From NCBI GenBank assembly GCA_000320605.2, contig KB445802.1, forward strand, positions 480,018 to 544,017: DNA of 64,000 nucleotides. Direction: 5' to 3'. Origin of the DNA: Gelatoporia subvermispora B (Eukaryota > Basidiomycota > Agaricomycetes > Polyporales > Gelatoporiaceae). Below are positions 1-12,810 of this stretch, in pieces (the stretch's first letter is position 1; each line of letters begins with the position of its first letter). A program made the position numbers and the translations under genes. The notes under the pieces are model-generated. The model searched no databases. It was not told where the DNA came from and was given only the letters and a program-made list of their open reading frames with translations.

Positions 1-774
1 GTATCGGACACACCCGCTTGGGTTGTAGCGAAGGCGAATCAGTATGCTCGTGACCATGGTAAAGCACCGTTCGTCGTCTACCAGGGAGCCTGGAGCATCA
101 TGCAGCGTGACATGGAACGCGAAATTATCCCAATGTGTCGTGCAGAAGGTAGTACCCAAGTACCTCTCAGGCGGAAACGCGATGCTGATCCATTCCCTAG
201 GCATGGCTCTCGCTCCTTGGAATGTCTTGGCTGGTGGCAAAATCAGGACTGATGCCGAGGAAGAGAAACGGCGCCAGACTGGCGAGAAGGGTCGCACTAT
301 CTTTGGTCCCGACTGGGAGCGTTCCCCGGAGGAACGGAAGGTCTGCCTCGCGCTCGAGGAAGTCGCAAAGCAAGTGGGTGTGAAGAACATTACGTCTGGT
401 AATGTCTTCAGCCCCTGATAGGATAGCTCCTCTCGCTGAAGTCCTGACTGAAACAGTGGCCATCGCGTATGTCATGCAGAAGACCCCGTATGTCTTCCCG
501 ATCATCGGCGGGCGCAAAGTTGAGCACCTTATGGATAACATCGAGGCGCTCAGCATTGCTCTGTCACCCGAGCAAATCCAGTACCTCGAGGGCATCGTTC
601 CCTTCGAGCCTGGATTCCCGAATATGTTTATCGTAAGCTGCACACTCTACAGCTCACTGCAAAGCGATTCAAATCTATTGATAGGGCGACGGGACGTCAT
701 ACGGTCCTTGGGCATCGTCTGCCTTCCCTCATGCAGACTGGTGGCCGATCCCTCAGGCAATTCGTCCCTCGTGA
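1..774 (+). CDS. Aryl-alcohol dehydrogenase (aldo-keto reductase), 3' part
   Basis: This is the C-terminal part of an NADPH-dependent aldo-keto reductase of the aryl-alcohol dehydrogenase group, which interconverts aromatic aldehydes and alcohols in the cytosol. The gene enters from the left edge. Exons are 1-148 (frame 1), 201-398, 457-632 and 685-774, ending in TGA. The internal exons of 198 and 176 nt have exactly the lengths seen in the three complete AAD genes at 27, 55 and 61 kb. Visible family landmarks are the [20 protein letters not shown] segment, the coenzyme-binding [13 protein letters not shown] segment and the C-terminal [10 protein letters not shown]. The catalytic Asp/Tyr/Lys/His residues lie upstream of the window. 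The sequence is closer to the 55 kb copy in the [15 protein letters not shown] segment. The family assignment is sure; the substrate is inferred. Confidence 0.93.
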
Positions 775-1816
775 AGTGGGTGGTCGGGCACGTTGTACGA
801 GTAAAGGGGAAGTTTCGATGAATCGATGAACTAGGTAGCGTATTGATGTAGCTGAGGATAAGAATGCGATACATAGCTTGACTTATCATCAGGCAGCGAA
901 TTAGTGAGGTCTAGCACCAGATGAGAAGTCACCTTCCAGATCTCCAGATGTAGTCGAACAAACATTCGGTATGGTTTTGTATACCAGGATTTGCGGCGTC
1001 GCAACCTAATGTGGTGGAGTTCGATGATAGATTGCCCAGAAAGGCATTCTTCGCTGACGAGTCTGACACGAACTTCGAGAAGAAGAAACGATCGGACGTG
1101 TTCGTTGACGCGCGACGCTTGACGTATTGTTTCCTCTGATTCTTCTCTCCATTCTCTCTAATTTCCATGTTCTATCCGTTCATTTGTGAAACACTTTCGC
1201 AACCTTGGAACTTGCCGTGGAAGTTTGAGAAGCCGCCTCCGTGTCCCTGGTGCCTCATAAATGCCATATCTGGTAGTTGACTTGCCGGAGAAGGTAACTC
1301 AAAAAGAGAAGCCCGGAGTCGTAGAATCAATTAATGTGACGTCGCAAGGCCATGCCACGCAGATTTGACATATAAAGGGCTGAGCTCAAGGCCATCGTGC
1401 GCAAGGGCTCTCCGCCCCCCTTTTCTTCCGCCCACAATATTGGTACTCAGCACTTAGTGCTAACATCCGATCTCTAGACGGTCCCTCTAATGTCCAAGGT
1501 AGGCGCGAGTCAACAGCCATATTTTCTCTCTTCCGTCGCCTCAGGTTTGCTCATCATTCATTTATCATGCTGCGCCAATTTCTCTTCTTAAACCCATTCG
1601 ATACCTCGTGTTGAGACGAGACAATCAACAGGAGTAAAGTAGCTAACTAGGGGGAGCATAGATTCTCTAAGCGCAATGGTGGTCGTACACGAAATAAAGC
1701 AACGAAATCAAGAACATATCTGCTACAGGTTTACACTCGCCCTCATAGATCCGTATCATAGCAATAAGTAGCGTAACCATTTTACAGCTAGATCCCAAGC
1801 ACGATCAAGCGCACCA
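775..1816. other. Intergenic region with an orphan TATA element
   Basis: About 1 kb between the AAD 3' end and the SREBP stop codon. No convincing gene was found. A TATA box at 1371 lies about 115 nt upstream of an ATG at 1490 that reads three codons into a GTAGGC donor-like site. A possible 33-codon spliced mini-ORF follows, but nothing supports it as real. Confidence 0.5.
1371..1376 (+). promoter_or_regulatory. TATA box without a recognised gene
   Basis: A canonical TATAAA sits in a context (CATATAAAGGG) like the other TATA boxes in this window, with pyrimidine-rich sequence downstream. The nearest ATG on this strand is at 1490. No recognised gene follows, so its function is uncertain. Confidence 0.35.
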
Positions 1817-4800
1817 CTACAAGCGACCCCCTCTCCGACACGCCCGCTCCACCTCCACCAGCATGTCGACAACGCGATCCCGCGCATCCTCTAGTGCGAC
1901 AGCAAGCTGCTCATCCTCTGGCTTCCCACTCCCCGCAAATTCAAATGCAGGTGAGCCGAGTGCAGTCCGTAGTGCCATGTGCAGTGCGGCGTTGCGACGC
2001 GAAGGTGATGGCGGAGGCGAGAGCACGAAAGACACGGCCGGCGCACCTGCACACGCGGGGAACGTAGATGGGAAGATGCGGCGGTAGATGATCGTCGCGC
2101 TGAGCAGCGCGCGGATCTCAGCCTCGTCTGTGCTCGCGAGGTCGCGTGCGTCTTCGCAGTCCGCGTCGGCATCCGCGTCGCCGTGCCCGTGTCCATGTCT
2201 GTGTGCACGGGCGGGGAGCACGTCTTCGTGTGTGCAGAAGCCGGTGTCCCAGATGCGTTCGAGCAGTACCGCGAGCTCCGCTGTGCGCCCGCCGATCGAA
2301 CGCCCAGCTTCAACTGTGTCGCGCCGCTCTTGCTCCTCCTTGAGGTCCTTCTCGGCATCGTAGACGTAGGCGTCATCTGGACCGCACTCCATTGTGAGGG
2401 ACTCTGCGCGGAGCTCGTTGCGTACGACCGTACGGACGAAGAGCGCGGCTGCGTGCCGCCGAAGACGCTCCCGCAGGAGGATGGCCGCGAGCACGCCGAG
2501 CGGGGTTCGCTTCTCGCACGCCGCACAGCGTCCCTTGCGCTCGGTCTCGTGCCACCGCTGCCACTTTGCGAGCCACTCCGCTGCGTCGTCCACGCTCATG
2601 CTGTTCAGCACCAGTCGCTCGTGTGCGCGCAGGATCTCGCGCCTGCGCGCTTGCTCCCAGAGTGCAGTCGCCTTCTTGTGCGACACGGGACGGATGATGA
2701 GCGCGAGTGTCGAGAGGTCCGTCGTCGATGCCGAGAATGTCGAAATATGCCAAGACATGCACCAGTAAGTCTGTAGCCTGGTCGTCTTGCCGACATTGTC
2801 TGCAGCGCATAGTTAGCCCAGGGGGTCAGAACATGATGAAAGGAACGTACCATCAAACGCGACAAGCTCGCCGAGCCTGACCCAGGCCCGCTGTTCCAAT
2901 TGGTTGAGTTCGATGCCACGGTCCACCCGACTGGCCTTGATCACGCCCTGCATGAGCCCGAGTACACCGGTAGACACACCCAGGGCGGCGCGCAAACACT
3001 CCGCCTCATCCTTCGAGCCCCGGCGGGTTGCCTGCAGCGCATCCATCAGCACCATGCGATTGTGTGCCTGCTGCTGCGTCATCATCTTGCTGGGAGCGAC
3101 GACCGCCGGCTGTGCGTCCTCCATTGTATCGCTCTCGTTCTCGCTCTCGATTTGCGAATCAGAGTCGCTGGCGGTGCTATCGCGAACCTCGACGCCGAGT
3201 TTATCAATCCGGTGCGAGAGAAGGGACTGTAGACGGCTGTTGCGCAGCACGCTCGAGAGCCAAGGCACGAGAACATAGAAGAACACGAGGGTCGATACCA
3301 GGAGGTGCACAGCCTGCATGAGTTCGTGCAGACCTACACCCTGCGATGAAGCCAGAACGGGGACTGTCGCTGAGGGTGCAGCCGATGCGTGCGGGGTAAG
3401 GACCATTCCTTGGTGCGCGTGAGCGTGAGCGTGCGGATGTGCGGCCGAGCGGAACGATGTGAGAGGAGAGTTGAACACTGAGAAGAAAGCAAATGCTGCG
3501 AGGAGGTATTGCTGAGCGGGCTGTTGCTGCTGTTGGTGTCCAGGGGTAAGTGCATCTTGCATCATGTTGTCTGTAGGGAAGACCTGCTGGCTGTGTAAGG
3601 GGGTGGGCGCAGGGGCTGCGGGGACAACTGCGGGAGGGGGGAGGGGCACCTTGCGTGGGCGGCCGCGCTTACGTTTCTCGGGAGCTGCACCGGGAACAGC
3701 GGGAGCCGACGCAGGAGCGGGTTGAGGGCGAGGCGGGGCGCGCTCCTTCTCCTTTGTGGGCTTCTCCTTTACCGCGACTTTGGTGCGCTTCCGCACCCGC
3801 GCGTCATCGTCGTCGCTGTCTTCGTCCCCGTCCTCATCATCATCGCCGTCTGCGCCACCGCGCTCGTCGTCGCCTTCGATCTCGTCTGCTTCCGCGCCGC
3901 CGAAGCGCGCACGCCACTCACGGTCCCACTCTTTCAGCAGAGCGGGACCGCCGACTAGCCCCGCAACCAACGCCTTGAGGCCATCCTGCTCGCGCTTAAG
4001 ACGGGCCTCGCGCTTCTTCAGGACGCTGCATTCATTCGTCAGCCGTCACGAGTCGCAGTACAGAAGCCGACATCACGTACCGGATGTACTCCGTCGCCTT
4101 GCCAAGAACGTTCGCCTTGCTCATCTTGCGCGCGACCTTAACGCCGTCGACGAACCCGCGCGCATCAACGACATCGCCCCAGCCTGTACCGCCATTGACG
4201 TTCTTCGCCTCAAGCACGCGGAGTGCGGGCACGGCGTGCTTCAGACCCGTGATGCGTGCGTTAAGGTTCGTGCGGTACCGCCGTTCAATCGTCGTATGGC
4301 TCGTCTTCGGTCGACCGATCACACCGGTGCTTGATGCCGGCAGCGCAGCCGGCGAAGGTGAGTCAGCTTTGTCCGAGCCGCTCGAGACAGACGAGGGGGA
4401 CGAAGAAGGAAATGTGTCAGGCGCGGGGGATGTCTTAGGGGTGAGCTGCTTCGCGGGTGTGGGCAGTGCAGGACGCGGGAGACGGGGGATAGGCAGCTTG
4501 GTCTGCCCGCCCGCTGCAGCGAGCTGCTGCACCTGCGCGCTGACGGGGACGGCGAGCGTGACGCCGGCCATCTGGCGCACGCGCTGCGCAAGGTCATGCG
4601 CGGCGTCGTTGTGGAGGCTGTCGCTGGACGGTGAGCTGCTCCCGACCGAAGCGGACTCGGAGATCGGAGAGAACGCAGAGCCAGAGGTGGAGGTGTACGA
4701 CGATGCGTCGCTCAGCCGCCGCGGGTTGGGTGATGACTGTGCGGGCCAGCCGGCATCTGTCGGTGCTGGTGGTGGGTAGAGTAGCTGCTCTTGTAATGGC

Positions 4801-5165
4801 TCCGCGGTTGCGACGAAAGTGTTGTCTACCGGCGGGAGAGGGAAGTTGTTGTCGAAGATAGACGAGAAGTGCAGCGCGCTCGGATCGACGGACATGTTGG
4901 GATCAAAGTCGAGGTCCATGGGCAGGGAAAAGTTGAAGTCAGATGCAAGGTCAGGGTACTTGATGTCCTGCTGTGCCCATGTGGAGAGCTGCGACCAATC
5001 CTGCTGTTGCGCAGGGTCTTGAGGAGTCTCCATGGACTGGGAGATGGTCTGGAGGAGGAAGTCGAAAGGGTCGCTCTGGTCAGATTTGAGGTTTGGATGG
5101 TCGAGCGTCGGCGACGGCGAGCTCGTTGATGAGCTGCTGCTCGATAGTGGTGGCGGAGTGGACAT
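1817..5165 (-). CDS. sre1: SREBP-type bHLH membrane-bound transcription factor
   Basis: Sterol- and oxygen-responsive transcription factor of the SREBP family. Such proteins sit in the ER/Golgi membrane and release an N-terminal bHLH factor after proteolysis. Exons on the minus strand are 5165-4081, 4025-2851 and 2799-1817 (introns of 55 and 51 nt), giving 1080 residues. The bHLH is at about residues 284-372. It carries the SREBP-specific tyrosine in the basic region (ERRYRTNLN) and a helix 2 crossing the first intron. A Lys-rich coiled stretch, an acidic run and an AT-hook-like motif (KRGRPRK) follow. Two hydrophobic segments near residues 533-552 and 594-622 fit the membrane hairpin. The C-terminal third resembles the fungal DUF2014 regulatory region. 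The N-terminus is Ser/Pro-rich. The start at 5165 was chosen because the open frame upstream of it is compositionally unlike the protein. The gene name is inferred from the family. Confidence 0.9.
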
Positions 5166-8100
5166 GGTAGTTGCCTGGAACGAGCGGAGGGCGGCAAGAT
5201 GAAGTCCTCGTTGCTGGCTCAAGTATCGGACCACTTTATGGATTTGTACAGACGCCCGTTAATAGCCGCCCGGTTCTGGCGTCCGAGCATGGGCGGATTG
5301 GTTTCCGCAGCCAAAGCTAATCTTACTGGTGCGTTTCAAATCTTTCTCCCAGCGGTGACTTTTCGAACTGCTGTGCAGTAAATTCTTCATGAGAGAAAAT
5401 GTGGAGAGAAGGGGCATAGCCGATGGCCATTTGTCGCGGTGCATGTCGAGCGGCGCATGCAGCGGGCGCGGGCGCTTACTCTGGGCGAAAATGGCGAAAA
5501 TGATACCAACCGTGTCAGGAAACTGCATCCGCCCAACAACACGTCTTTGCATTCCTGACGCCGACCGAACGGCAGAAGCAAGCAAACGCGATGCAGTATG
5601 ACATATGGCCTCTCTATCTCGGTCCTCCGGGCTTAGGGAGCAATAGCGGCGCCCCGAATCCATCTCCGACTCCATAGGTCTGGGCTGTGGAAAATGTTCT
5701 GCGCGGCCACAGGGGAAGGTCCTGCTACTAGTAGTCCTGCAATTCACTGCAAGGAGGGTACAGTTGCCTTCCATCCGCCGACATCAATTACGATCTTGGT
5801 TTGCAATGTCCGTAGTCCCCTGCCCCGCTTTATGGCGCTCGCTCAGGGAAGCCGCGCCCCGCTTTGGTGCGAAGACTCGATCATAGGGGCATATCAACGG
5901 TGCTTGCAAGGTGGCGGCGAAGTCCTTCGAGTTACTCCGACCGAATAGATGGCATCTCGGGTGGAACCTATTTGTATGACGGCACGCTATTCGCCATCGA
6001 CGAAGACTATTTGCTCTGCCCCTCATGGTACCGTTGGAACACAAGACCGGGTGCGATCTGAGATCATTGCTGAGGTTTATGGCCGTTTCGGCAATGCGGC
6101 TGCGTAGCACCGGGACACATCAGGATACATCAGCAAGGTGCTCACCAGCCATATCTCACTTTCGCGATGTCTTACTTCAGGGGTCAAAGACAAGTCCGGT
6201 CTTTTCGCATGCTCGTTCGCCATTGGACTGCCATTCTTGCAAACCTAACTCCGACGTCTTAGACGACGACATGGGATCGTCAAGAACAGTCTAGCCTTTC
6301 AGAACGTTTACAAATTTTGTCACTGCTCGTTACGGACAAGCCTCATGTTACGCAAGATAAGGCATCCGGCCTCCATCAAAGCTTGTATTGTACGTCTGCG
6401 ACCGAAGACAGTCCTGCCCTAGCTCGCTTCAGGCACTGCCCTAAACGATCTGTTCACAAATATGACTGGCGATGATGTCAGGCCTGGGAACAATCATCGA
6501 AGGCGACGATACCTTGCCCATGAAGCGAATGCCGGCGCCTCATAATTGCATCCCTGGCTGTTTACCTCGCCTCAGATCGTACGGTATCTATAAAGTGCAA
6601 AGCATCCACGTCATGGCAGCCTTGTGCACTGCACGTTTGCAGGCAACGATCAACTTGCATTCCCCTGGCTTCCGGCGGCGCTGGAACTCGGATGCCAAAC
6701 GCTGTCAACCTAATCAAGCTATCCGCGATCGCGCGTACCTGCCGTCTGTAATTCTGCAAGTTTGCTCTGCGAGCTCTATCAGAACTCTCGTCATCCCTAT
6801 GCTTCACGGTCTGGGCTATGTGGGAAATATGACTTGCGCGCAGGACATTACAAATCGGACTCAATATAATAAACTTACATGACGATCTCTGATGGACCCT
6901 TGTCAGCTGCACGGATGGCGCTCCATTTCCCCGCGGTGCATTGATCGTACCGCGTTTGTTGGCCGGAGTGTCCATAGTAAATTGTCCCTGCATTGCGTGC
7001 TCTGTGTTATCCGACCCGGCCTCCCTCTCTTGACAGCCCGACGGGTCGCAATCCGAATGTTTTTGCCAGCATCTGGCCGCTGCTCTGCCATCGTCCCTTG
7101 TTCGTCGCATCTTCTGTCTTCGTCCCGTCAGAATTCTTTTCAGGAACTTCAAGCAGAACCGCCGTCTTCCTATCACTTACTTCTGCGTCTAGGCTCAAAA
7201 GACGCGACTCCTTCAAATTTGTTCTGATTCGCAAATCACTTGACGCGGCTTGCTGCTTTGAACCAATCCACCGATTCCTCAAGATGCTACATATGTTCTA
7301 GCTTTGATATGAGACTGACTGGCATTTCTGATGGAGTTGATGTTATTCAATCGTGCCTTTCCTGCGATGCCCAGTATCAAGCGCACACCTCCCCGTATGC
7401 GCGTTCAGATAAGTATCTCTCGCCCAACCACGTCCTTGCTGACTCTTCCTATGAATATACAGTGATCTGCCTCGTTACGCCATTCCGAGTGGACGCCCGG
7501 ATTGTCCAGCTGTAATCCTATTGGTTCGTGCTCGCGTCTATGCATCTTCGACCAAAGCTTGAACGCCAGCATTTTGAATAGCAGGCGCTCCCTCTCGTGC
7601 TTCTTACTGATGCTCATCTGGGGCACCCTGATCAGCGCGCGGGCGATCGCGCGTTTCCAGAGCGCTGGGACAAGGGGTGTATTTGCAGCAGACCACGCGT
7701 GCGCCGGAGAAGACCGCAGGCGTCGCGCCCGCGCGCTGAGGTGCCGGCGGATCGTTGCTCGGGCGGGTAGCACAGGCGGAGGCGATCCGCAAATCGGTAT
7801 GCATTCCTGTCCTGGGGGAAGTTTCGAAGGTACGAAGGTAGGAGGGGTTCGTCTTCATGAAGAACACAGGAACCCGCTGATTGACTTGCGCAGCTCCACG
7901 CGATTGACACTCTATGGGCAGGCGTTCCCTCGGGAGAACCTCCACATCCCGCCCCGCGCATGCAGCGCACTAGGGCGTCGAGTACGTCTTATCGGCCGGT
8001 GCGGCCCTCGGGAAGCCGTAACTCCGTGCGTCGAACGTTCCTCCGCGCTGGGCCCCTCCCGCCGCTCATCGAACACGGCCAGGCGCACATTCGCACTCAG

Positions 8101-9965
8101 CGATGATCGGCACCCCCGGCGATCTCGTACTGTCGATTTTCTGGTCCCCACGTGTGTAGGACGGACGAGCGCACATGCACACACGGATGCCTTGGCAGGC
8201 CTAACCGATCGAAACCCGGCGCCCGCAGGCTTTGTCGTGTATCGTCGAGGCTGCAGGCCGCTCAGCGCGCTCCCCAGTGTCTGGACAGTAGAGCGCCGCG
8301 TCCAGCGGAGGGCGCTGCAAGTGCATGATGCTCCAAGAAGCTGATGCGTTGTTACCAGACAGTATCGCGCACTGGTCAGTAGTGGGCCCGTTGTGAGACG
8401 AGAGTAGTGGGCCGTGATCCAATGGCCATGGCGAGTAGTTCTATGTCCCTGCGTTGATTGAGCTGAGTATGGCCCCCTAGGGAATATGTGCTTAACGTCC
8501 CTTTGCCGTGCAGACTTGTTTCATGGATGCTCCATTGTCCGAGACAATGGCGCTGTGCTGCAGACTACGATCAGACGGGAGTGAAGATGTTTGAAAACAA
8601 CCAAATATCCACTCATTCCACGCGCTAAGCTAATTCCTCTACGGTGTCATGAATTATTACATTCGTGGCGGTGCGACCACATGCCTAAGCCTTGCGCATC
8701 CTTGTGAAACGGTCCTCAGGGCTATCGACCTGGTGTCTCATCTTGTACGCTGCATGCGGTGTTTTCCCGTATATTGCATACTGTCGCCTTCGTCGGTAAC
8801 AGCTCACGTCTTTGCCACGTCTCCTGTAATACGAGCGGCCATAACTTTGCATTATTGACATTTCACATGGTCTGAATGTACTCATGACATTTTTGAGCTC
8901 AGTTTTACATGTGCTGCTCTTTATCTCCTTGCAGCGGAAAGTGCCAGCGCACCAAGAATTCGATATTGCCCTAGCCATGACAAACTACTAACCGGAGAGA
9001 GCCTCGCTCCGTGGCAGTGCTATGTCCGTCTGGCGCTTCACACTGCCACGACAGACGCTCGTCGTCTATCCCTGCTGGCTGATTGCGAGCCTCTGCACCT
9101 TCTAGTTAAACCTTTCTCCGACATACCACGCTGCACCTATCGGCCGTGGCACACATAGATCCGTAAACTTAGTAACTACGCTCGGCCCTGGCTTGTCTCC
9201 GCGGGGAACGGAGAATACTCGGGCAGAAGGTGCATGCCTAGGTGGCGTTAATTCATAGAAGACGTTGTCGCCTGGGAGGTAGTCTCACTCGACGCGGAGC
9301 ATGGCCGACAGGCATGACGATATGTATGAGATAGGGGCGGACCTTCGGTGATGCCGCTGAGGAAATATTACGAGGTACGTAGTCCAGCGAAGACTCCGAC
9401 TCTGACGTCGCATGCCCGAACGACCACGCGGGTCTTAGGGACCAGACTGATCAACTAGTTTCAGCTAACACTTCATAGAAGGATTATCTGGCTGTAACAC
9501 ACTCCCATGGAAACTGCTATACCTGAAAAGGGTTTGAGCGACAGCAGGCAGCTCAGAGGCCTAAGACGAGGTGTCAGCCAAATCTCCAAAACATCACATA
9601 ATTCCAACCATCTCTGCATCTTGTCAAGTCTTAGTGCTGTACCGTACCCAATTCATGTGCCTGTATGTACATTGGATCGCTTTGGAAGACAGCATTTAGG
9701 TAGTGACTAATGTAATGTTTTCAAGGCATGTAGGAGTCTAACAGTATTGCTAGTGTGAAGTTTTCATGAAGATCTCGGGCTCTAACAACGACTCAACGAT
9801 TTACCATGAATGAATCTCCGGTGAAACTGTGTAACGCAAATTGCGCGGCACATGGTGAAAAACATGCAACTACATCAGTATTGATGTGAGTTACGTCTAG
9901 ACTGTTAGACATGCGACTCACCATCGAAAAACATCATCACAATGTTCGTAGTGACAATGGTTCAG
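5166..9965. other. Gene-poor 4.8 kb stretch
   Basis: No open frame here shows protein-like composition, splice-linked extension or a recognised motif. The longest (7502-8344 +) is Arg/Ser/Pro-rich with a shadow-like composition in GC-rich DNA (about 7.6-8.3 kb). Frames on the minus strand at 6562-7176 and 7405-7773 likewise lack family features. The part next to 5166 must hold the SREBP promoter. The rest may be decayed repeat or gene remnants that cannot be identified by eye. Confidence 0.4.
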
Positions 9966-12094
9966 CTATGCGCTGTCATCCGCCCATCTTCGGAAGTCCC
10001 CTCTGATTTTCGATACGACTGCTTCATATACACCGGTGCTCTGGGCGTCGAGACGCTCTTCGACGGTTTGGCGATGGTGCGCTAGAAGTGGCTCTAAATC
10101 TCCCCGCAGCGTCTGCATGACATCGGGAAGCATGTGTTCTGCCACGTCTCGAGCGTTGACAACCCCAGCAAGGGGCGCACGCTGAACGGAAGTCCAACCC
10201 ATCCTGGAATCAGCTATCGCGGCCGTGTTACTGCGATCATCTTTCCGACAACGTTGGCATATGGTCGACTGTCGAAGCTGGTCGATTTCAGCTTTCAGCC
10301 TCCTGTTCTCGATTTCAAGCGCTTTGATCTGAGCTCCTACTTCTGCTTGTCTCTCACGAGGGCAGGGACTTGGCGGCCGGTTTTCGACATCTTGCAGTCC
10401 TCCTCGCGCAGCTTTATTATATGATCGGAGCAGTGGAAGCTGTTTAGCGAGAACCCGAGGATTGGCCGGATGCGAGCGCGGTGATCCTAGCGATTCCGGT
10501 TGTCCAAGCATGGATGTCGCGCTGCCAGGTGTCAACGCCCGGTGGAAACGCGCTATCTCACTTCCTGCGGTAAGAACGATGTCGCTGTGTCCTCGACGAT
10601 CTACCTCCGGTAAATTCGAGGGAGCCTCGGCAGATCGCAAATTGCAACCCCCTAGTGCTCCAGAAAGCCCACCATCGTCAATTTGTGAGATGTCAGTCGC
10701 ATTAGCAGAGTCGCTCGATAATGGATCGCAATAGTCGATTTTGGCTACTGTTGACGTGTGGACGGATGGCGTAGGATCCACATAAGTAAGTCCTCGTTCA
10801 TAGTCCCCAGACGGAGCTAACTTCCGGGCTGCGTGTGCAGACTGACCAAACCCTATGAAGATTACCTCGTCATCCGATTGTACGGCGGAAGCAGGGACTG
10901 CGGGAGGAGAGGGAGGAGCCTGTTTCTTTTTGGACACCCAAGGTATGGTCGGCAGGCCAGCGTTGGTAGTGGGTGCAAAAGGGCGGTACAGGAATGACGC
11001 CTCTCCCGCAGACGACTTGCTGCGTTTTGCAGTTTCGCTTGGTAGGCGTCAAGTTGTGACGTCTCTTCACAGCAGAAGTACCACCCTCCTCAAGGATAGC
11101 TTGCGCGGCCTCGAGCATGTCAGAAGGTACTTTAGCCACCCCCGCTCTAGTCATGTCGATACTATTTCCATTTGGTGAGGATGACAATGGGGTGATACTG
11201 CGTGATGCAGGATAACGGAGTCCAGAATTTTCCGATAGATTATATCCATTGCTACTATCCGCATCGTCATGTGGAGCTGGCAGAGACAATGGTATTGTCG
11301 GAACTTTGACCGCATCAGATGGTGCTGCATTGGCTGAAGACACCGAAGAGGCAGGTGATGGAGTACGAGGGAACGGAGTCAAAGGCGGCGAACGTCGATG
11401 AAATCCAGTGTTTGAGCCTGCTTGAACGAGCGACCTAGCTCTATGCCTCGTTCCCACGCGACCTGTTCGAGACGTAGACTTGTTCGTGACATTTGGCCGT
11501 GGGTCCCGCGTGCTGTCATGCCTCAGCAGACGAGAGATGAGTCCTTGCAGCATGTCCGCCTTAGTCATAGTACGATGTCCGCTGCACTGCCGTCTGATGT
11601 CTTTTAAACTTTGACGGGTGAGCCACCCAATGTCGCGCCTATCATATCGAGGATGGTAGGTGAGGAATTTGTTGTCCCAGAGTGGGTGTGTCTGGCCTTT
11701 GTCAGATGGCTGCCACGAAAGCCACACGGAAGAACCACGATAGTACAGTTCAGTACGGCGGGGGGTATGCTGAAGCCACATATCGCCAGCAATGATGACC
11801 AAAGGCACTTGACGCGGAGGATAACAATCGGTCACGATAAACAAAGATGCAAACGTGATAGTTTTGCCAGTTGCTGAAGCTTGAGAACGCCAGCAAAGGT
11901 TTGACGGGACCTCATTATCTGGATGTAGAATGTTGTGCACCCATTGCGGAGCAACGAGACAATTATAAGGACTCAGGAAGATGTCAAGCTCGGTTTCGCG
12001 TCGCGATGCTGGTTTAGTGCGCTAATAAAACCCTCGTACATTTGACCAAGGAACAAAGCTCACATAATGAAAAGGCGACGTTCATTCGGGGCAT
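9966..12094 (-). CDS. Unrecognised tandem-family protein, copy 1
   Basis: I do not recognise this family. The start ATG at 12094 gives a 31-nt first exon (12094-12064), a 55-nt intron, and a long exon from 12008. The same exon-1 length and intron phase occur in copy 3. The N-terminal conserved region (about residues 10-165) includes WRSQASATGKTITFASLFIV, a IIAGDMWLQHT segment and LTYHPRYDRRDIGWLTR. A Ser/Pro-rich low-complexity middle follows. The C-terminal part reads in another frame from about 11070 down to 9966; it has a YERGLTYVD motif and a coiled coil (ALEIENRRLKAEIDQLR). The frame change near 11000-11090 must be an intron or a frameshift that I could not settle. The coiled coil suggests oligomerisation. 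No catalytic motif or signal peptide is visible. Confidence 0.6.
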
Positions 12095-12810
12095 GGTGGT
12101 GAATTGCGTAGATGGGCGTGAGGTAGCAGTAAGAACCATGTAGCGGAGTCTGGAGGAATAAATGTGGCCTGCAGAATGCGACGCGTCATCACAACATCGG
12201 CATATTCGTGAATGTTCCAAAGGGTTTCCGAACTTGTCGGATCTCATGTGTTGGCATGTCGAGCTGTCGTCTCGATTGTCATCAGGTCGAATACGGACGT
12301 ACGGAGGAGTCATACTCTATATCGGGACTGAAGGCAGCACAGAACCGTTCAGTATCGGTGAGCTCATGCGCGTCGCACGTGCTTTTGCCTCCGCGGCGAG
12401 CTCAGAAAAAGGGTGGACGTATGGTGTAAAGACCACCTGATGTCGACCAGCATACCATATAGACGAATATATCGCTCTCAATGCCTAGCAAAGCTTCTCA
12501 TATTCTCTTACAACGGTGAGTGTGCGAAATTCATTCATGTGAGTAACTAGGTGGCGAGCTGAACATGTAAAAATGTATGTAAATTGCCAGTTGCTTCACA
12601 AATATGGAGTGGGATCTCTTCAGAGCTGATGAATAGTATTGTTGAACCCATGAACCCACATCGAAGAATCTGCAAAGCATTTATGCATGTCAATATGTCT
12701 GCGCAAAGATCAATCTCGGTGTCTGATACAGTATTGATGGCTAGACTGCAACTCATGATAACTTTTGCGGGTACCTAGGGCCAACCGTACTGCTATTCGC
12801 GTTTCCCTGC
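12095..12810. other. Spacer between tandem copies 1 and 2
   Basis: About 0.7 kb separates the start of copy 1 from the 3' end of pseudogene copy 2. It presumably contains the copy 1 promoter. No gene or clear element was seen. Confidence 0.4.

Noticed and set aside
7502..8344. 280-codon open frame (+)
   Set aside because: Arg/Ser/Pro-rich composition typical of a chance frame in GC-rich DNA; no domain, splice context or promoter; several overlapping frames compete on the other strand.
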